DNA from: Flavobacterium amnicola | Lineage (GTDB): Bacteria > Bacteroidota > Bacteroidia > Flavobacteriales > Flavobacteriaceae | DNA: 64,000 nucleotides | Direction of reading: 5' to 3' | NCBI RefSeq assembly: GCF_004122165.1 | Contig: NZ_SBKO01000004.1 | Span: forward strand, 62,001-126,000 | Part shown: one piece after another, positions 36,005 through 45,120 of the stretch | Numbering within the stretch: the stretch's first letter is position 1 | Layout of the letters: each line of letters opens with the position of its first letter | Notes under the pieces: generated by a model | What the model saw: the letters and a program-made list of their open reading frames with translations, nothing else | Database searches by the model: none | Told to the model about the DNA's origin: nothing | Position numbers and translations under genes: made by a program

Positions 36005-37126
36005 TTATGCGAAAAATTTTCGCATAACTTCAAGAATTTTTTCTTTTTCAAGTGCAGTAGTATTCGAACTGGAAGGCAAACACAATCCGTTATTAAATAA
36101 ATTTTCCGCCACCTGCTGTCCATAATACGGTGCATCTGAAAAAATGGGTTGCAAATGCATTGGTTTCCAAAGTGGTCTGGTTTCGATATTTTCGGCTTCA
36201 AATGCCAAACGCAAGGCCTCTCTTTTTTTGTACGAATCTAGCAAAATCGCACTTAACCAATGGTTTGAAAAATAATCATTTGTGGGCTCGTGCAATACTT
36301 TTACTTGGTCAATATTTTGAAAAAAATCAAAATACAGTTGATGCATATCGCGACGCAAACCAACATACTCCGTTAATACTTCCATTTGACCGCGACCAAT
36401 ACCCGCACAAATATTATTCATTCTGTAGTTATACCCAATCTGGCTGTGTTGGTAATGAGGAGCAGTTTCACGGGCTTGGGTAGCTAAAAAAATAGCTCTT
36501 TCTTTAATTTTTACATCTGAAGTAACCAAAGCGCCACCTCCGGAAGTCGTAATAACTTTATTGCCATTAAAAGACAAAATACTGATATCGCCTAACGTCC
36601 CACATTTTTGATTTTTATAGGTACTGCCGAGTGCTTCTGCACTATCTTCCACTAACGGAATAGCATACTTTTGAGCTATTGTGCTTATTTCATCGTGTTT
36701 GTAAGGCATTCCGTATAAATGCACTGCAATTATTGCTTTTGGTTTCTTCCCTTTTGAAATACGATCAACAATCGCTTCTTCTAGTGCAATTGGACACATA
36801 TTCCAGGTATCCAGTTCACTATCTACAAAAACAGGGGACGCACCTAAATACACAATAGGGTTAGCTGATGCCGAAAAAGTCATACTTTGGCAAATCACCT
36901 CATCATCTTTTTGAACTCCTAACACCACCAAAGCCAGATGTAAGGCCGCTGTTCCAGAACTTAAAGCGGCAACATAAGAATCCGCTTTTAAATATTGTTC
37001 CAAATCAGCTTCAAAACCGGCAATATTTTCCCCTTTCACATCAATCCAATTTGGCGATTGAAAAATATATTTTTCTTCCTTCCCAGATAAGTGTGATTGC
37101 GATAAATGGATTCGGTTATTGTGCAT
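36005..37126 (-). CDS. DegT/DnrJ/EryC1 aminotransferase, PglE-like
   Basis: A 373-residue PLP enzyme with ALSSGTAALHLALVVLG (about 54-70), VEDSAEALGS (159-168) and SFNGNKVITTSGGGAL, where Lys190 should hold PLP. It resembles PglE and related enzymes that aminate C4 of the keto sugar made by PglF. It lies immediately upstream of the PglF/WbpM gene, separated by 69 bases with no clear signal. Its start lies 11 bases inside the 3' end of the WbpL-like gene. The likely product is a UDP-4-amino-4,6-dideoxy-GlcNAc (bacillosamine precursor). A reading as UDP-AltNAc aminotransferase (PseC) is less likely. Confidence 0.85.
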   Translation of the reverse strand: MHNNRIHLSQSHLSGKEEKYIFQSPNWIDVKGENIAGFEADLEQYLKADSYVAALSSGTAALHLALVVLGVQKDDEVICQSMTFSASANPIVYLGASPVFVDSELDTWNMCPIALEEAIVDRISKGKKPKAIIAVHLYGMPYKHDEISTIAQKYAIPLVEDSAEALGSTYKNQKCGTLGDISILSFNGNKVITTSGGGALVTSDVKIKERAIFLATQARETAPHYQHSQIGYNYRMNNICAGIGRGQMEVLTEYVGLRRDMHQLYFDFFQNIDQVKVLHEPTNDYFSNHWLSAILLDSYKKREALRLAFEAENIETRPLWKPMHLQPIFSDAPYYGQQVAENLFNNGLCLPSSSNTTALEKEKILEVMRKFFA

Positions 37127-38072
37127 CGTTCAATCGTTTAATAAGATAAAATTTGGTCCCATAAATGGCTACTAAGGGCAATACAATCAGTAAAAACAAA
37201 TACACTGGGTTTATTTGGTGGTACCAAATTATTAAAAAAGAGCACAACAACTGGAGTACCCCATAAAAAAGAGCAACCAAACGATGCTGAATTTTGTAAT
37301 CATTACTTAGAATCTGGTAGAAATGGTGACGGTGTGCTTCAAATATATTTTCTCTTAAATACAAACGGTGAATAATTGTACAAACAGTATCTACTCCATA
37401 AACCGCCAAAAACAATAACCAAATTATAGTATTCGTCGCAATAATCAACTGAATTAAAACATAGATTATCCAAAAAGCAATTCCGATACTTCCAATATCA
37501 CCTGCGAAACATTTTGCCCTTTTTCTGAAATTAAAAAAAAGAAAAACCAAACTGGCAATCATCGGATAAATTAAAAAAGAAGATGACAGAAAAGGATGAA
37601 TCATCTCATTAACATACCAAAGCGAAGCAAACACTACAGTAGTATATACCCCAGTAATTCCGTTGATTCCATCCATGAAATTATAGGCATTTATAATTCC
37701 GATAAATAACACATAGGCTAGTAATACAATCCAAAAAGGAAGTACTTGAAATAAATTTAAACTATAAAACACGGTTGTTATGGCAATGAAATGTGCCAGC
37801 AATCGTACTTTATTCGGTAAACTTTGAATATCGTCCCAAAAACTAACCAAACTCATAATCGAAATCCCTACAAAAAACCATTTGGCTTCTTGAAAATGCT
37901 GCATTGTGTAGAGTAAGGCTGCTAACCAAAAAATGACACCTCCCCCTCTCAAAGTGATTTCGGTATGGGCACTGCGGTGGTTGGGTTTGTCAATAATATT
38001 GTACTTGTCGGCCACTTTAAAGTAGACCAACTCTAAAACAAAAAGTACGACTAAAATTAATAAATATTCCAT
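37116..38072 (-). CDS. wbpL: Polyprenyl-phosphate N-acetylhexosamine-1-phosphate transferase (WbpL/WecA/MraY family)
   Basis: A 318-residue integral membrane protein with ten or so helices. It carries TLRGGGVIFWLAA (about 44-56), the Mg-binding SFWDDIQSLPNKVRLLAH (about 77-94), NAYNFMDGINGITGVY (about 128-143), and a basic loop with HRHHFYQIL. It would start chain synthesis by moving a UDP-linked 2-acetamido-6-deoxyhexose or GlcNAc phosphate to undecaprenyl phosphate. Its place after the WbuB-like transferase and reductase, before WbpM, matches P. aeruginosa O-antigen loci where WbpL has this job. Confidence 0.88.
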   Translation of the reverse strand: MEYLLILVVLFVLELVYFKVADKYNIIDKPNHRSAHTEITLRGGGVIFWLAALLYTMQHFQEAKWFFVGISIMSLVSFWDDIQSLPNKVRLLAHFIAITTVFYSLNLFQVLPFWIVLLAYVLFIGIINAYNFMDGINGITGVYTTVVFASLWYVNEMIHPFLSSSFLIYPMIASLVFLFFNFRKRAKCFAGDIGSIGIAFWIIYVLIQLIIATNTIIWLLFLAVYGVDTVCTIIHRLYLRENIFEAHRHHFYQILSNDYKIQHRLVALFYGVLQLLCSFLIIWYHQINPVYLFLLIVLPLVAIYGTKFYLIKRLNDAQ

Positions 38073-38081
38073 TTTTATATG

Positions 38082-38975
38082 TTAACGAAAAGATGTAAAC
38101 GTAATCATCAAACCTTCTCTCGACGAAACGGGCATTGGTTTTTGAATGGCTTTCACAATTTTATGATTACTAACTACATAATTTTCAGTTAATTTATGTA
38201 ATCTTTCTGTGTTTAAAGGCAAATGCAAATAATCCCCCGATTTTGCTATCGTTTTTATCCAATGGGCAGGTACTTTCCATATCCTACTCTTCTTACCTAG
38301 GCTTTCTCCTAATAATTCGATTACATTATTGGTCGACAATGAAACATCATCGGCTACATTATACACCCCAGAAGGAATTGTTTTTTGATGCAATAATTCT
38401 TGAATCACAAAGCACAGATTTTCGATACTTAAAAACGAACGTTGGTTTTGAAAACTTCCTAACGGCCATGGAAATCCTTTGGAAACCAATTGAAACAATA
38501 AATTTAAATTGCCTTTGTTTCCGGGACCATGAATCATACATGGACGTAAAATATAGACCCGTTTGTTAGGCGGTATATTGTTTAAAATATAGTGTTCTGC
38601 TTTTAATTTTGATTGGCCATACGCGGTTACGGGAGTAGGCACATCTTCTTCTGTTAAAACACCTTCCACGATATCTTTTACTGCTTTTACAGAGCTCATA
38701 TACACAAAAACTTCCGATTCTGATTTCAGAAAACAATCATAGATTTTTTTGGTCAGCTCATAATTCACTTCAAAATAGGCCTCCGCATTGCTCGTCTTTT
38801 TTAAATCGTGAGCTTTACCTGCCAAATGAATTACCGCATCTGCTTTCAAATCTATAGTCTCTTTCCAATTGTCATTTCGTAACGACAAGGATTGTATCTC
38901 ACAATTTGCTTGCTCCAAATAGTGGGAAAGGTTCGTTCCGACAAATCCTGAAAAACCGGTGATTACCACTTTCAT
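38082..38975 (-). CDS. SDR-family UDP-4-keto-6-deoxy-HexNAc reductase/epimerase (WbjF/WbpV/WbpK-like)
   Basis: About 297 residues from ATG 38975; TTG 38990 would add five residues before the Rossmann motif and overlap the previous gene. The cofactor motif is VITGFSGFVGTNLSHYLE (about 4-21) and the catalytic segment is TAYGQSKLKAEHYIL with Ser about 20 residues before. It probably reduces the 4-keto sugar from the WbpM-type enzyme to UDP-D-QuiNAc or UDP-D-FucNAc as substrate for the next gene, WbpL. The stereochemistry cannot be read by eye. Confidence 0.8.
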   Translation of the reverse strand: MKVVITGFSGFVGTNLSHYLEQANCEIQSLSLRNDNWKETIDLKADAVIHLAGKAHDLKKTSNAEAYFEVNYELTKKIYDCFLKSESEVFVYMSSVKAVKDIVEGVLTEEDVPTPVTAYGQSKLKAEHYILNNIPPNKRVYILRPCMIHGPGNKGNLNLLFQLVSKGFPWPLGSFQNQRSFLSIENLCFVIQELLHQKTIPSGVYNVADDVSLSTNNVIELLGESLGKKSRIWKVPAHWIKTIAKSGDYLHLPLNTERLHKLTENYVVSNHKIVKAIQKPMPVSSREGLMITFTSFR

Positions 38976-38976
38976 T

Positions 38977-40185
38977 TTATCTTCCTTCAATTATCTCGTT
39001 CAAATTATTAATACATTTTTCCATCTTGAAATGCTTTTCGTAATAGGCTGCTCCCGATTTCCCCATCGCAGTTCGCTCTTCAGCGTTCAGATAATATAAC
39101 TTAAGCACGATTTGAGCCAATTCTTTATAATCGCCAGCTCCAGCACTAAAACCACATTTTGCTTCATTTACAAGTGAAGCCCCTTCTCCATTCATCATCG
39201 CCAATATGGGCTTTGAAGCACTCATATACGCTTGAACTTTGGCTGGAACTGTTACATTAAATATCAATTCGTCTTTTAAAGACACTAACAATCCGTCGGC
39301 TTTATTAAAAAACGACGACATCGCTTCGATTGGATGTTTTCCCATCAGGTAAATAGTATCTTCTAAATGATGTTCTTTGATAAACTCTTCTACGAAAGAT
39401 TTACTTCTTCCATCGCCAACTAAAATAAATTTTATATCCGAATATTGCTTCAATTCCAAAGCAGCCAAAGCCACATTTTCCATGTCTTGAGACGTTCCAA
39501 TATTTCCAGCAAAAAGTATTTTAAATCCTTCGGGTAAATTTGGAATAGGAAAATTAGCATCTCCTTTCGATATGGTATCTTCCGACCAATTAGGGAAATA
39601 AATTAACTTATCGGCATAATTCCCTTTCTCCAAAATTGACTTTTGAAACCCTTTGGAACTAATTAATATTTTATCAGAATTATTATAAATGTACTTCACA
39701 ATTTTATCAAAAAAACCGAGAACGAATTTATTTTTTATTCCACCCGCCGAAGTCAAACTTTCAGGCCATAAATCAAGCACCCAAAAATAAATCGGAATTT
39801 TACATATTTTTTTGACCACAATAGCCGGAAAACCTTGTGTGATAGGTGATGGCTCGTGAACAATTATAGCATCGTATTTATTGCTGAAGGTTAAAAAAAG
39901 TGCTTTTATTGAGGCAAAAAAGGCCCAACTGAAATAGTTCAAAAACAATTTAACGCCTCCGCCTTTTCCGCGAGGAATCAGCAAGGCTCGAACCACCTCA
40001 ACACCGTTTATGGTTTCTTTTCTTTTCTTAAAAAAACCATACCCTTTGTAAATATTACCTTCTGGATAATTGGGCAATCCCGTTAACACTGTCACTTGAT
40101 GCCCTTTCTTTTGAAGTTCAAAAGCAATATCATTACTTTTAAAATTTTCGGGATAAAAGTATTGTGTTACTAAAAGTATCCTCAT
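38977..40185 (-). CDS. wbuB: WbuB/WbjE-like glycosyltransferase (probable L-FucNAc transferase)
   Basis: A 402-residue GT4 enzyme with the WbuB signature start LLVTQYFYPENFKSNDIAFE (about 4-23), VLTGLPNYPEGNIYKGYG (about 34-51), and YFWVLDLWPESL (about 132-143). The donor domain shows ILFAGNIGTSQDMENV and a weak E-x7-E end. WbuB homologues in E. coli O26/O145 and P. aeruginosa O11 lie beside fnlABC and are assigned the L-FucNAc transfer step. The same neighbours are present here: fnlC five bases upstream and WbpL downstream. Confidence 0.85.
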   Translation of the reverse strand: MRILLVTQYFYPENFKSNDIAFELQKKGHQVTVLTGLPNYPEGNIYKGYGFFKKRKETINGVEVVRALLIPRGKGGGVKLFLNYFSWAFFASIKALFLTFSNKYDAIIVHEPSPITQGFPAIVVKKICKIPIYFWVLDLWPESLTSAGGIKNKFVLGFFDKIVKYIYNNSDKILISSKGFQKSILEKGNYADKLIYFPNWSEDTISKGDANFPIPNLPEGFKILFAGNIGTSQDMENVALAALELKQYSDIKFILVGDGRSKSFVEEFIKEHHLEDTIYLMGKHPIEAMSSFFNKADGLLVSLKDELIFNVTVPAKVQAYMSASKPILAMMNGEGASLVNEAKCGFSAGAGDYKELAQIVLKLYYLNAEERTAMGKSGAAYYEKHFKMEKCINNLNEIIEGR

Positions 40186-40190
40186 CTACA

Positions 40191-41330
40191 TTATTTTTTA
40201 CTCCAAACTACTCTATTGATATAATCGGTATAACTCAAAATAATTCGAACCATTTTTTCCGACACATTCGGCATGGAATAATCGGCTACTGGTCGATAAT
40301 TTCTCGTATCTTTTCCTACTTTTTGTTGTTGCAGTTGCACCAATCCTTGTAATATTCTTTCCGGTGACATTCCAACCATCATCACAGAAGCTTCTTCCAT
40401 GGCTTCCGGTCTTTCATGCGCATCACGAATATTTAAGGCACGAAAATTAAGAATGGAACTTTCTTCAGAAATGGTTCCTGAATCCGACAAAACAGCATAA
40501 GAACGCATTTGTAATGCATTATAATCATGAAAACCTAGCGGCTTCAAAAACTGAATTTCTGGTCGAACTTCCACTTGTTTTTTATCAATCATATTTCGAG
40601 TTCGCGGATGCGTAGAAACAATAATTGGGTATCCAAATTTTTCGGCAATGGCATTTAAACTTTCCATTAAACCATTAAAATTTTTATCCGAATTGATATT
40701 TTCTTCTCGATGTGAGGAAACAACAAAGTATTTACCTTCTTCTAAATTTAATCGGGATAACACATCCGATTTTTCAATTTGAGGCAGATAATGATGCAGC
40801 ACTTCAAACATAGGCGAACCCGTTTTGATGATTCTATCGGCTGACAACCCTTCTCGTAATAAATACTCTCTAGCTATATCACTGTAAGTCAAGTTAATAT
40901 CCGAAATATGATCTACAATTTTTCTATTGGTTTCCTCTGGAACTCTTTGGTCAAAACATCTATTTCCCGCTTCCATATGAAAGATTGGAATTTGTCGTTT
41001 CTTGGCCGGAATAGCACACAAACAACTATTGGTATCTCCCAACACCAAAAAAGCATCAGGTTGCAATTGTTCTAACAAAGGATCTATTTTAATTAGAATA
41101 TTTCCAACTGTTTCTGTGGCTGTAGCCCCAGCCGCTTCAAGAAAATAATCGGGTTTACGCAATCCTAAATCTTCAAAGAAAATTTGATTTAATTCATAAT
41201 CATAGTTTTGACCCGTATGTACAATAATATGTTCAATTGCTTCCGAAGCATCTAAGGCGCATAAAACTCTTGACAATCTTATGATTTCAGGTCGTGTTCC
41301 TACGACCGTCATTACTTTTAATTTCTTCAT
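40191..41330 (-). CDS. fnlC: UDP-sugar 2-epimerase, FnlC/CapG/WbjD type
   Basis: A 379-residue non-hydrolysing 2-epimerase with TVVGTRPEIIRLSRVL (about 8-23), VHTGQNYDYELNQIFFEDL (about 37-55), FLVLGDTNSC (about 93-102), HMEAGNRCFDQRVPEETNRK and SDSGTISEESSILNFRALN. Arg-Cys-Phe in EAGNRCFD fits the FnlC/CapG branch better than WecB, where Arg-Thr-Gly is usual. The reaction is conversion of UDP-2-acetamido-2,6-dideoxy-L-talose to UDP-L-FucNAc. FnlA and FnlB are at 44080 and 42537, so the three-enzyme set is complete. Confidence 0.9.
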   Translation of the reverse strand: MKKLKVMTVVGTRPEIIRLSRVLCALDASEAIEHIIVHTGQNYDYELNQIFFEDLGLRKPDYFLEAAGATATETVGNILIKIDPLLEQLQPDAFLVLGDTNSCLCAIPAKKRQIPIFHMEAGNRCFDQRVPEETNRKIVDHISDINLTYSDIAREYLLREGLSADRIIKTGSPMFEVLHHYLPQIEKSDVLSRLNLEEGKYFVVSSHREENINSDKNFNGLMESLNAIAEKFGYPIIVSTHPRTRNMIDKKQVEVRPEIQFLKPLGFHDYNALQMRSYAVLSDSGTISEESSILNFRALNIRDAHERPEAMEEASVMMVGMSPERILQGLVQLQQQKVGKDTRNYRPVADYSMPNVSEKMVRIILSYTDYINRVVWSKK

Positions 41331-42526
41331 TCTGATTCTTTATTTAAAATCAAGACCAATGCCGATAAATACCATATCTCAGGGCTTGAATGCAAGTTAT
41401 AGGAAAATAACGAAAGTGTAAAATATTGCACCCACAAAACTAAAACCCAAATGATTTCAGGGTATTTTTCACTTACGCTTTTACCATTATAAATATACTG
41501 TATACATTTTTTAAAAAACAAAAAGTAGAGTACAAATCCGACGATACCCGTTGCCATTAATACTTCTAAAAATATATTGTGTGGATACATCCCGTCTTCG
41601 TATAGAATTCTTCCTCCTAAAATTGGATGCTCCGTAAAAATTTGAATTCCTTGTTGGTATAGACTACCACGTCCAGAACTATCTCCTGTAGTAATTGATT
41701 TTGTTATTCTTGAAAAAAAGCTACTTTCATTTTCGCCTGAAAATTGCGGTTTCAAAATAACTAAAGAGACGACTCCAATAAAAAGTAAGGCCAGAAATCC
41801 AAATAAAATTTTTCGTTTGTTTTTCACCCATAATAAAAACAAAACTCCTAATACCAATGCTACAAATGGGCTTCTGGTCCCCGATGCATACATGATATAC
41901 AGTCCAATAAAAAATCCTAAAACGGCACTTATTTGGAAATATTTATTGGTGATAAACTTATACAATAATTGATACAAGGACAGTACTACCAAACTTACTC
42001 CCCAATGTCCAAATGAAATCGAATACATTCCCATAATTCCAGATGTCCTGCCTTGGTGATCGTGTTGAATTCCGATTAAGATATTCGATACCAATACTAT
42101 TAAAATTATATAATAGATGATAATATAGGAAAGTTTAAAATCTATATCTGATTTTTTAAAATTCAAGACTGCAAAGGCTGGAATAAAAGTGATTCCGACA
42201 ATTCGAAGATAGGTCTCCATCTCTTTTAATTGTATATCGGGTAAAAAAGTGAAATTTTGAAATGAATAAATCGCTTTACTAAAATACAATAACCAAAAAA
42301 GTAGAAATGCAATTTCAGTTATTTGATAGTTTTTGAATGATTGCTGATAAAATTTTCTAAGAATTATAATACTTGATAGCAACAAAACAATCGTTCGAAA
42401 CGGAATCGTGATGACTTGACTATCGATTTGAAAAGTGCCAGGAAATATACTTACGACAAAAAACCCTACTAAAAGTAAAATCCAAAAATAGGTCGTAAAT
42501 AATTTTTCTTTATGTTCTAAATTCAT
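41327..42526 (-). CDS. O-antigen polymerase/ligase family protein (Wzy-like), copy 2
   Basis: A 399-residue protein with about 11 helices. The large loop (about residues 275-320) contains SGRGSLYQQGIQIFTEHPIL and MYPHNIFLEVLMATGIVG. Residues YASGTRSPFVALVLGVL precede it. It is clearly related to the protein at 52400: both begin with FPxxFxI and xVPFR or IPFR segments and share GxR and YPHN motifs. It sits inside the fnl block, between fnlB and fnlC, overlapping fnlC by four bases, so it probably polymerizes the FucNAc-containing unit. WaaL-type ligase is the alternative. Confidence 0.82.
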   Translation of the reverse strand: MNLEHKEKLFTTYFWILLLVGFFVVSIFPGTFQIDSQVITIPFRTIVLLLSSIIILRKFYQQSFKNYQITEIAFLLFWLLYFSKAIYSFQNFTFLPDIQLKEMETYLRIVGITFIPAFAVLNFKKSDIDFKLSYIIIYYIILIVLVSNILIGIQHDHQGRTSGIMGMYSISFGHWGVSLVVLSLYQLLYKFITNKYFQISAVLGFFIGLYIMYASGTRSPFVALVLGVLFLLWVKNKRKILFGFLALLFIGVVSLVILKPQFSGENESSFFSRITKSITTGDSSGRGSLYQQGIQIFTEHPILGGRILYEDGMYPHNIFLEVLMATGIVGFVLYFLFFKKCIQYIYNGKSVSEKYPEIIWVLVLWVQYFTLSLFSYNLHSSPEIWYLSALVLILNKESE

Positions 42527-42536
42527 TTAATAAGAA

Positions 42537-43655
42537 TTATACTTCTTCAAAATAAGTATCCGCATCTAGTGGATTGTAAGGCTCATTGATCCAAAAATTG
42601 GTATACAAATCTTCTTCTCCTATATTTTTGATATTATGTGTGTACCAAATTGGCATATCTACATAGGCGGGTTCCTTTCCATCCAAATAAAAATCCAACA
42701 CTTCATGGGTTCCTATTTTTCGCAATTGAATTAACGCTTTCCCTTTAATAACGGCAAATCGCTCAATTTTACGTGTGTGATAGTGATTACCTCTGGTAAT
42801 TCCAGGAACTGTTGTTGAAAAAGAACATTGCCCCCCAATTCCCAATCGGATTATTTCTACAAAGGCACCACGATCATCAGTATGTTGAGTGAATTTTACC
42901 GGATAATGTGTCGCAATATCAAAATACGACCGAAAGGTATTGAATAAATTTAAATCAAATGTAGAATGAATTTGCGGAACTTCACCCGTTTCAAAATAGG
43001 TGGTTTTATAATACTGCAACGTTTCCAAAACCTCGGAAACTTTATGTGTGTATGTAGGCTGTATTTCGAGAATTGCTTCCGATTTACCAGCTCTTATATT
43101 TTCAATAATGGCTGCCACTAATTCGCCAACATAAATCAGTTTTACTTCTCCATCCGTATCGATTACAGGGGTTTCGTTGTGCGTCAGTTTATAACAAAAG
43201 GTAGCCACAAACGAGTTGTAATTTGGTTTCCCAAAAGGACCAAATACATTAGGAATAATCATCCCGGTAAATTTGCCTTCACATTTATCAGCCCAATCGG
43301 CTAATAATTCGCGGCCTTCTTTTTTGGATTTTCCATATAAATTATCTCGCTCTTCTTGTGATGAAGACGAAAAGAGAACGTGTGCTTTGGATTGGGTTCG
43401 ATCTAAAGAATTGATCAATTTTTGGGCTAAATCGACATTGGTTTGATAAATAAATTCTTGACTTTCGTGACGATTCATTGCCGCTAAATGCACGATAACA
43501 TCACATTGCGAAACAAAGTCATCTAACAAAGAAGTATCTTCGAAATATTCTTTTTTAAAAGGAATGCGTTCAAACTCATCGGCATACAAACCTAAAGTAT
43601 TGAATAGATGATTGCCTACAAATCCGTTTTGTCCTGTTATACCAACTTTTAGCAT
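42537..43655 (-). CDS. fnlB: Bifunctional FnlB/CapF/WbjC: SDR reductase with C-terminal cupin
   Basis: A 372-residue two-domain enzyme. The N-terminal SDR (1-245) has GITGQNGFVGNHLFNTLG and YGKSKKEGRELLADWA. The C-terminal cupin (about 250-372) holds a metal site in GITRGNHYHTRKIERFAVI and is followed by YVDMPIWYTHNIKNIG. In CapF the cupin epimerizes C3 of the 4-keto sugar from FnlA/CapE and the SDR reduces C4, giving UDP-6-deoxy-L-talNAc. Length matches CapF closely. The neighbouring FnlA and FnlC complete UDP-L-FucNAc synthesis. Confidence 0.93.
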   Translation of the reverse strand: MLKVGITGQNGFVGNHLFNTLGLYADEFERIPFKKEYFEDTSLLDDFVSQCDVIVHLAAMNRHESQEFIYQTNVDLAQKLINSLDRTQSKAHVLFSSSSQEERDNLYGKSKKEGRELLADWADKCEGKFTGMIIPNVFGPFGKPNYNSFVATFCYKLTHNETPVIDTDGEVKLIYVGELVAAIIENIRAGKSEAILEIQPTYTHKVSEVLETLQYYKTTYFETGEVPQIHSTFDLNLFNTFRSYFDIATHYPVKFTQHTDDRGAFVEIIRLGIGGQCSFSTTVPGITRGNHYHTRKIERFAVIKGKALIQLRKIGTHEVLDFYLDGKEPAYVDMPIWYTHNIKNIGEEDLYTNFWINEPYNPLDADTYFEEV

Positions 43656-43656
43656 A

Positions 43657-44079
43657 TTATTTCGTACAATTAAATTGATCTAGAGTATACCTAAACTCAT
43701 CACTGATTTGACCTAGTAAATAATCAGCCATTACTAATAATTTTGAATTTTCTTCCATCGCTTGAATACAGGAAATATAACCCGCTGGTATATGAAGTAC
43801 ATCCAATGTTTCGGATTCCAGTTGAAACACAAACGGTTCCAAAGTACCACTTGGATGCTCCCAATCGTCTACTTTAATCAGTTGAATTTGAAAACTTCCT
43901 GATAGCGCAGAAAACCATCGTTGTTCAACTTTATGACCTTGCCATCCACGTTTAAAGACAGTCGATTTATTTTCAATAATGTAGGTACGTTTGACTTCAG
44001 AAGCATCAAAGTCATTATTATACTTTAAATTCCCTCTATCATCGGAATGACAATTTCCTTTTAATAAAATAGGATTCAT
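43657..44079 (-). CDS. WxcM/FdtA-like cupin protein (putative sugar isomerase)
   Basis: A 140-residue single-domain cupin of the WxcM-like group, with GNCHSDDRGNLKYNND (about 8-23), FKRGWQGHKVEQRWFSALSG (about 42-61) and LHIPAGYISCIQAMEENS (about 95-112). Such proteins act as 3,4-ketoisomerases (FdtA) or epimerases on keto-deoxysugars. It is inserted with one-base spacings between fnlA and fnlB. It may act on the UDP-4-keto-6-deoxy-L-HexNAc made by FnlA, but FnlA/B/C need no such enzyme in known pathways, so its step is unclear. Confidence 0.75.
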   Translation of the reverse strand: MNPILLKGNCHSDDRGNLKYNNDFDASEVKRTYIIENKSTVFKRGWQGHKVEQRWFSALSGSFQIQLIKVDDWEHPSGTLEPFVFQLESETLDVLHIPAGYISCIQAMEENSKLLVMADYLLGQISDEFRYTLDQFNCTK

Positions 44080-45117
44080 TTAGTCGGGATATTGTCTGGC
44101 ATCCACCTCACCTAAAACTTCTTTACGAATGAGAGGCAGTTTCATTAATAAATTTTTCATTCCCGCTACATCTTGTTGCGTGGTATTATGAGAGTGATAG
44201 TCTTCTATTTTAGAAATATCCACTTCCCCTTCCGAGAAATATTGAGCATAATTTAAATCGCGATTATCCGCAGGGATTCTGTAAAAATCGCCCATATCTT
44301 CCGCTTTTATCATTTCTTCACGCGTGCACAATGTTTCATATAATTTTTCACCGTGACGCGTACCAATAACTTTTATAGGGTTATCGGATTTAAAGAGTTC
44401 TTTTAAGGCTTGGGCCAAATCGCCGATAGTACCCGCCGGTGCTTTATTGACAAATAAATCCCCCGAATTTCCGTGTTCAAAAGCAAATAAAACAAGTTCT
44501 ACCGCCTCTTCCAAAGACATTAAAAAACGAGTCATGGAAGGATCTGTTATCGTAATTGGCTCGTTATTTTTAATTTGTTTGACAAACAAAGGAATCACAG
44601 AACCTCTTGAAGCCATTACATTTCCGTATCGGGTCAAACAAACCGTTGTTTTTTCTAAATTCCTAGAAGCAGCCACAGCCACTTTTTCCATCATTGCTTT
44701 GGAAATTCCCATAGCGTTAATAGGATAAGCTGCTTTATCGGTACTCAAACAAATTACTTTTTTGACATCATTTTTTACAGCGGCATCAATAACATTTTGA
44801 GTTCCGGTTACATTGGTTTTAACCGCTTCCATTGGAAAAAACTCACACGATGGCACTTGCTTTAGCGCTGCGGCATGAAACACATAATCCACACCACGCA
44901 TGGCATAATCTACGCTTTGTGCATTTCGTACATCGCCAATATAAAATTTTAACTTGTCATTTTTATACAGATTACGCATATCATCTTGTTTTTTCTCATC
45001 ACGAGAAAAAATTCGAATTTCTTTAAAATGATTGGTATCTAAAAAACGGTTAAGTACTGCTGTTCCGAAGGAACCTGTACCACCTGTGATCAAAAGCGTT
45101 TTGTTTGTAAATTCCAT
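44080..45117 (-). CDS. fnlA: UDP-GlcNAc 4,6-dehydratase/5-epimerase, FnlA/CapE/WbjB
   Basis: A 345-residue soluble SDR enzyme that begins UDP-L-FucNAc synthesis by dehydrating and inverting C5 of UDP-GlcNAc. The cofactor loop is LLITGGTGSFGTAVLNRF (about 8-25), with IRIFSRDEKKQDDMRN (about 34-49), STDKAAYPINAMGISKAMME (about 125-144), and the C-terminal RHGEKLYETLCTREEM. It lacks the membrane domain of the PglF-like protein at 33965. It follows the HisF-like gene by three bases and is directly upstream of the WxcM-like cupin and fnlB. Confidence 0.93.
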   Translation of the reverse strand: MEFTNKTLLITGGTGSFGTAVLNRFLDTNHFKEIRIFSRDEKKQDDMRNLYKNDKLKFYIGDVRNAQSVDYAMRGVDYVFHAAALKQVPSCEFFPMEAVKTNVTGTQNVIDAAVKNDVKKVICLSTDKAAYPINAMGISKAMMEKVAVAASRNLEKTTVCLTRYGNVMASRGSVIPLFVKQIKNNEPITITDPSMTRFLMSLEEAVELVLFAFEHGNSGDLFVNKAPAGTIGDLAQALKELFKSDNPIKVIGTRHGEKLYETLCTREEMIKAEDMGDFYRIPADNRDLNYAQYFSEGEVDISKIEDYHSHNTTQQDVAGMKNLLMKLPLIRKEVLGEVDARQYPD

Positions 45118-45120
45118 TTC

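Noticed and set aside
36130-36483. Plus-strand open frame of about 117 codons opposite the PglE-like gene
   Set aside because: It is fully inside a well-supported aminotransferase and has no start context or homology.
40191-41330. WecB (UDP-ManNAc) reading of the non-hydrolysing epimerase
   Set aside because: The EAGNRCFD motif and the fnlA/fnlB/wbuB neighbours favour FnlC/CapG.
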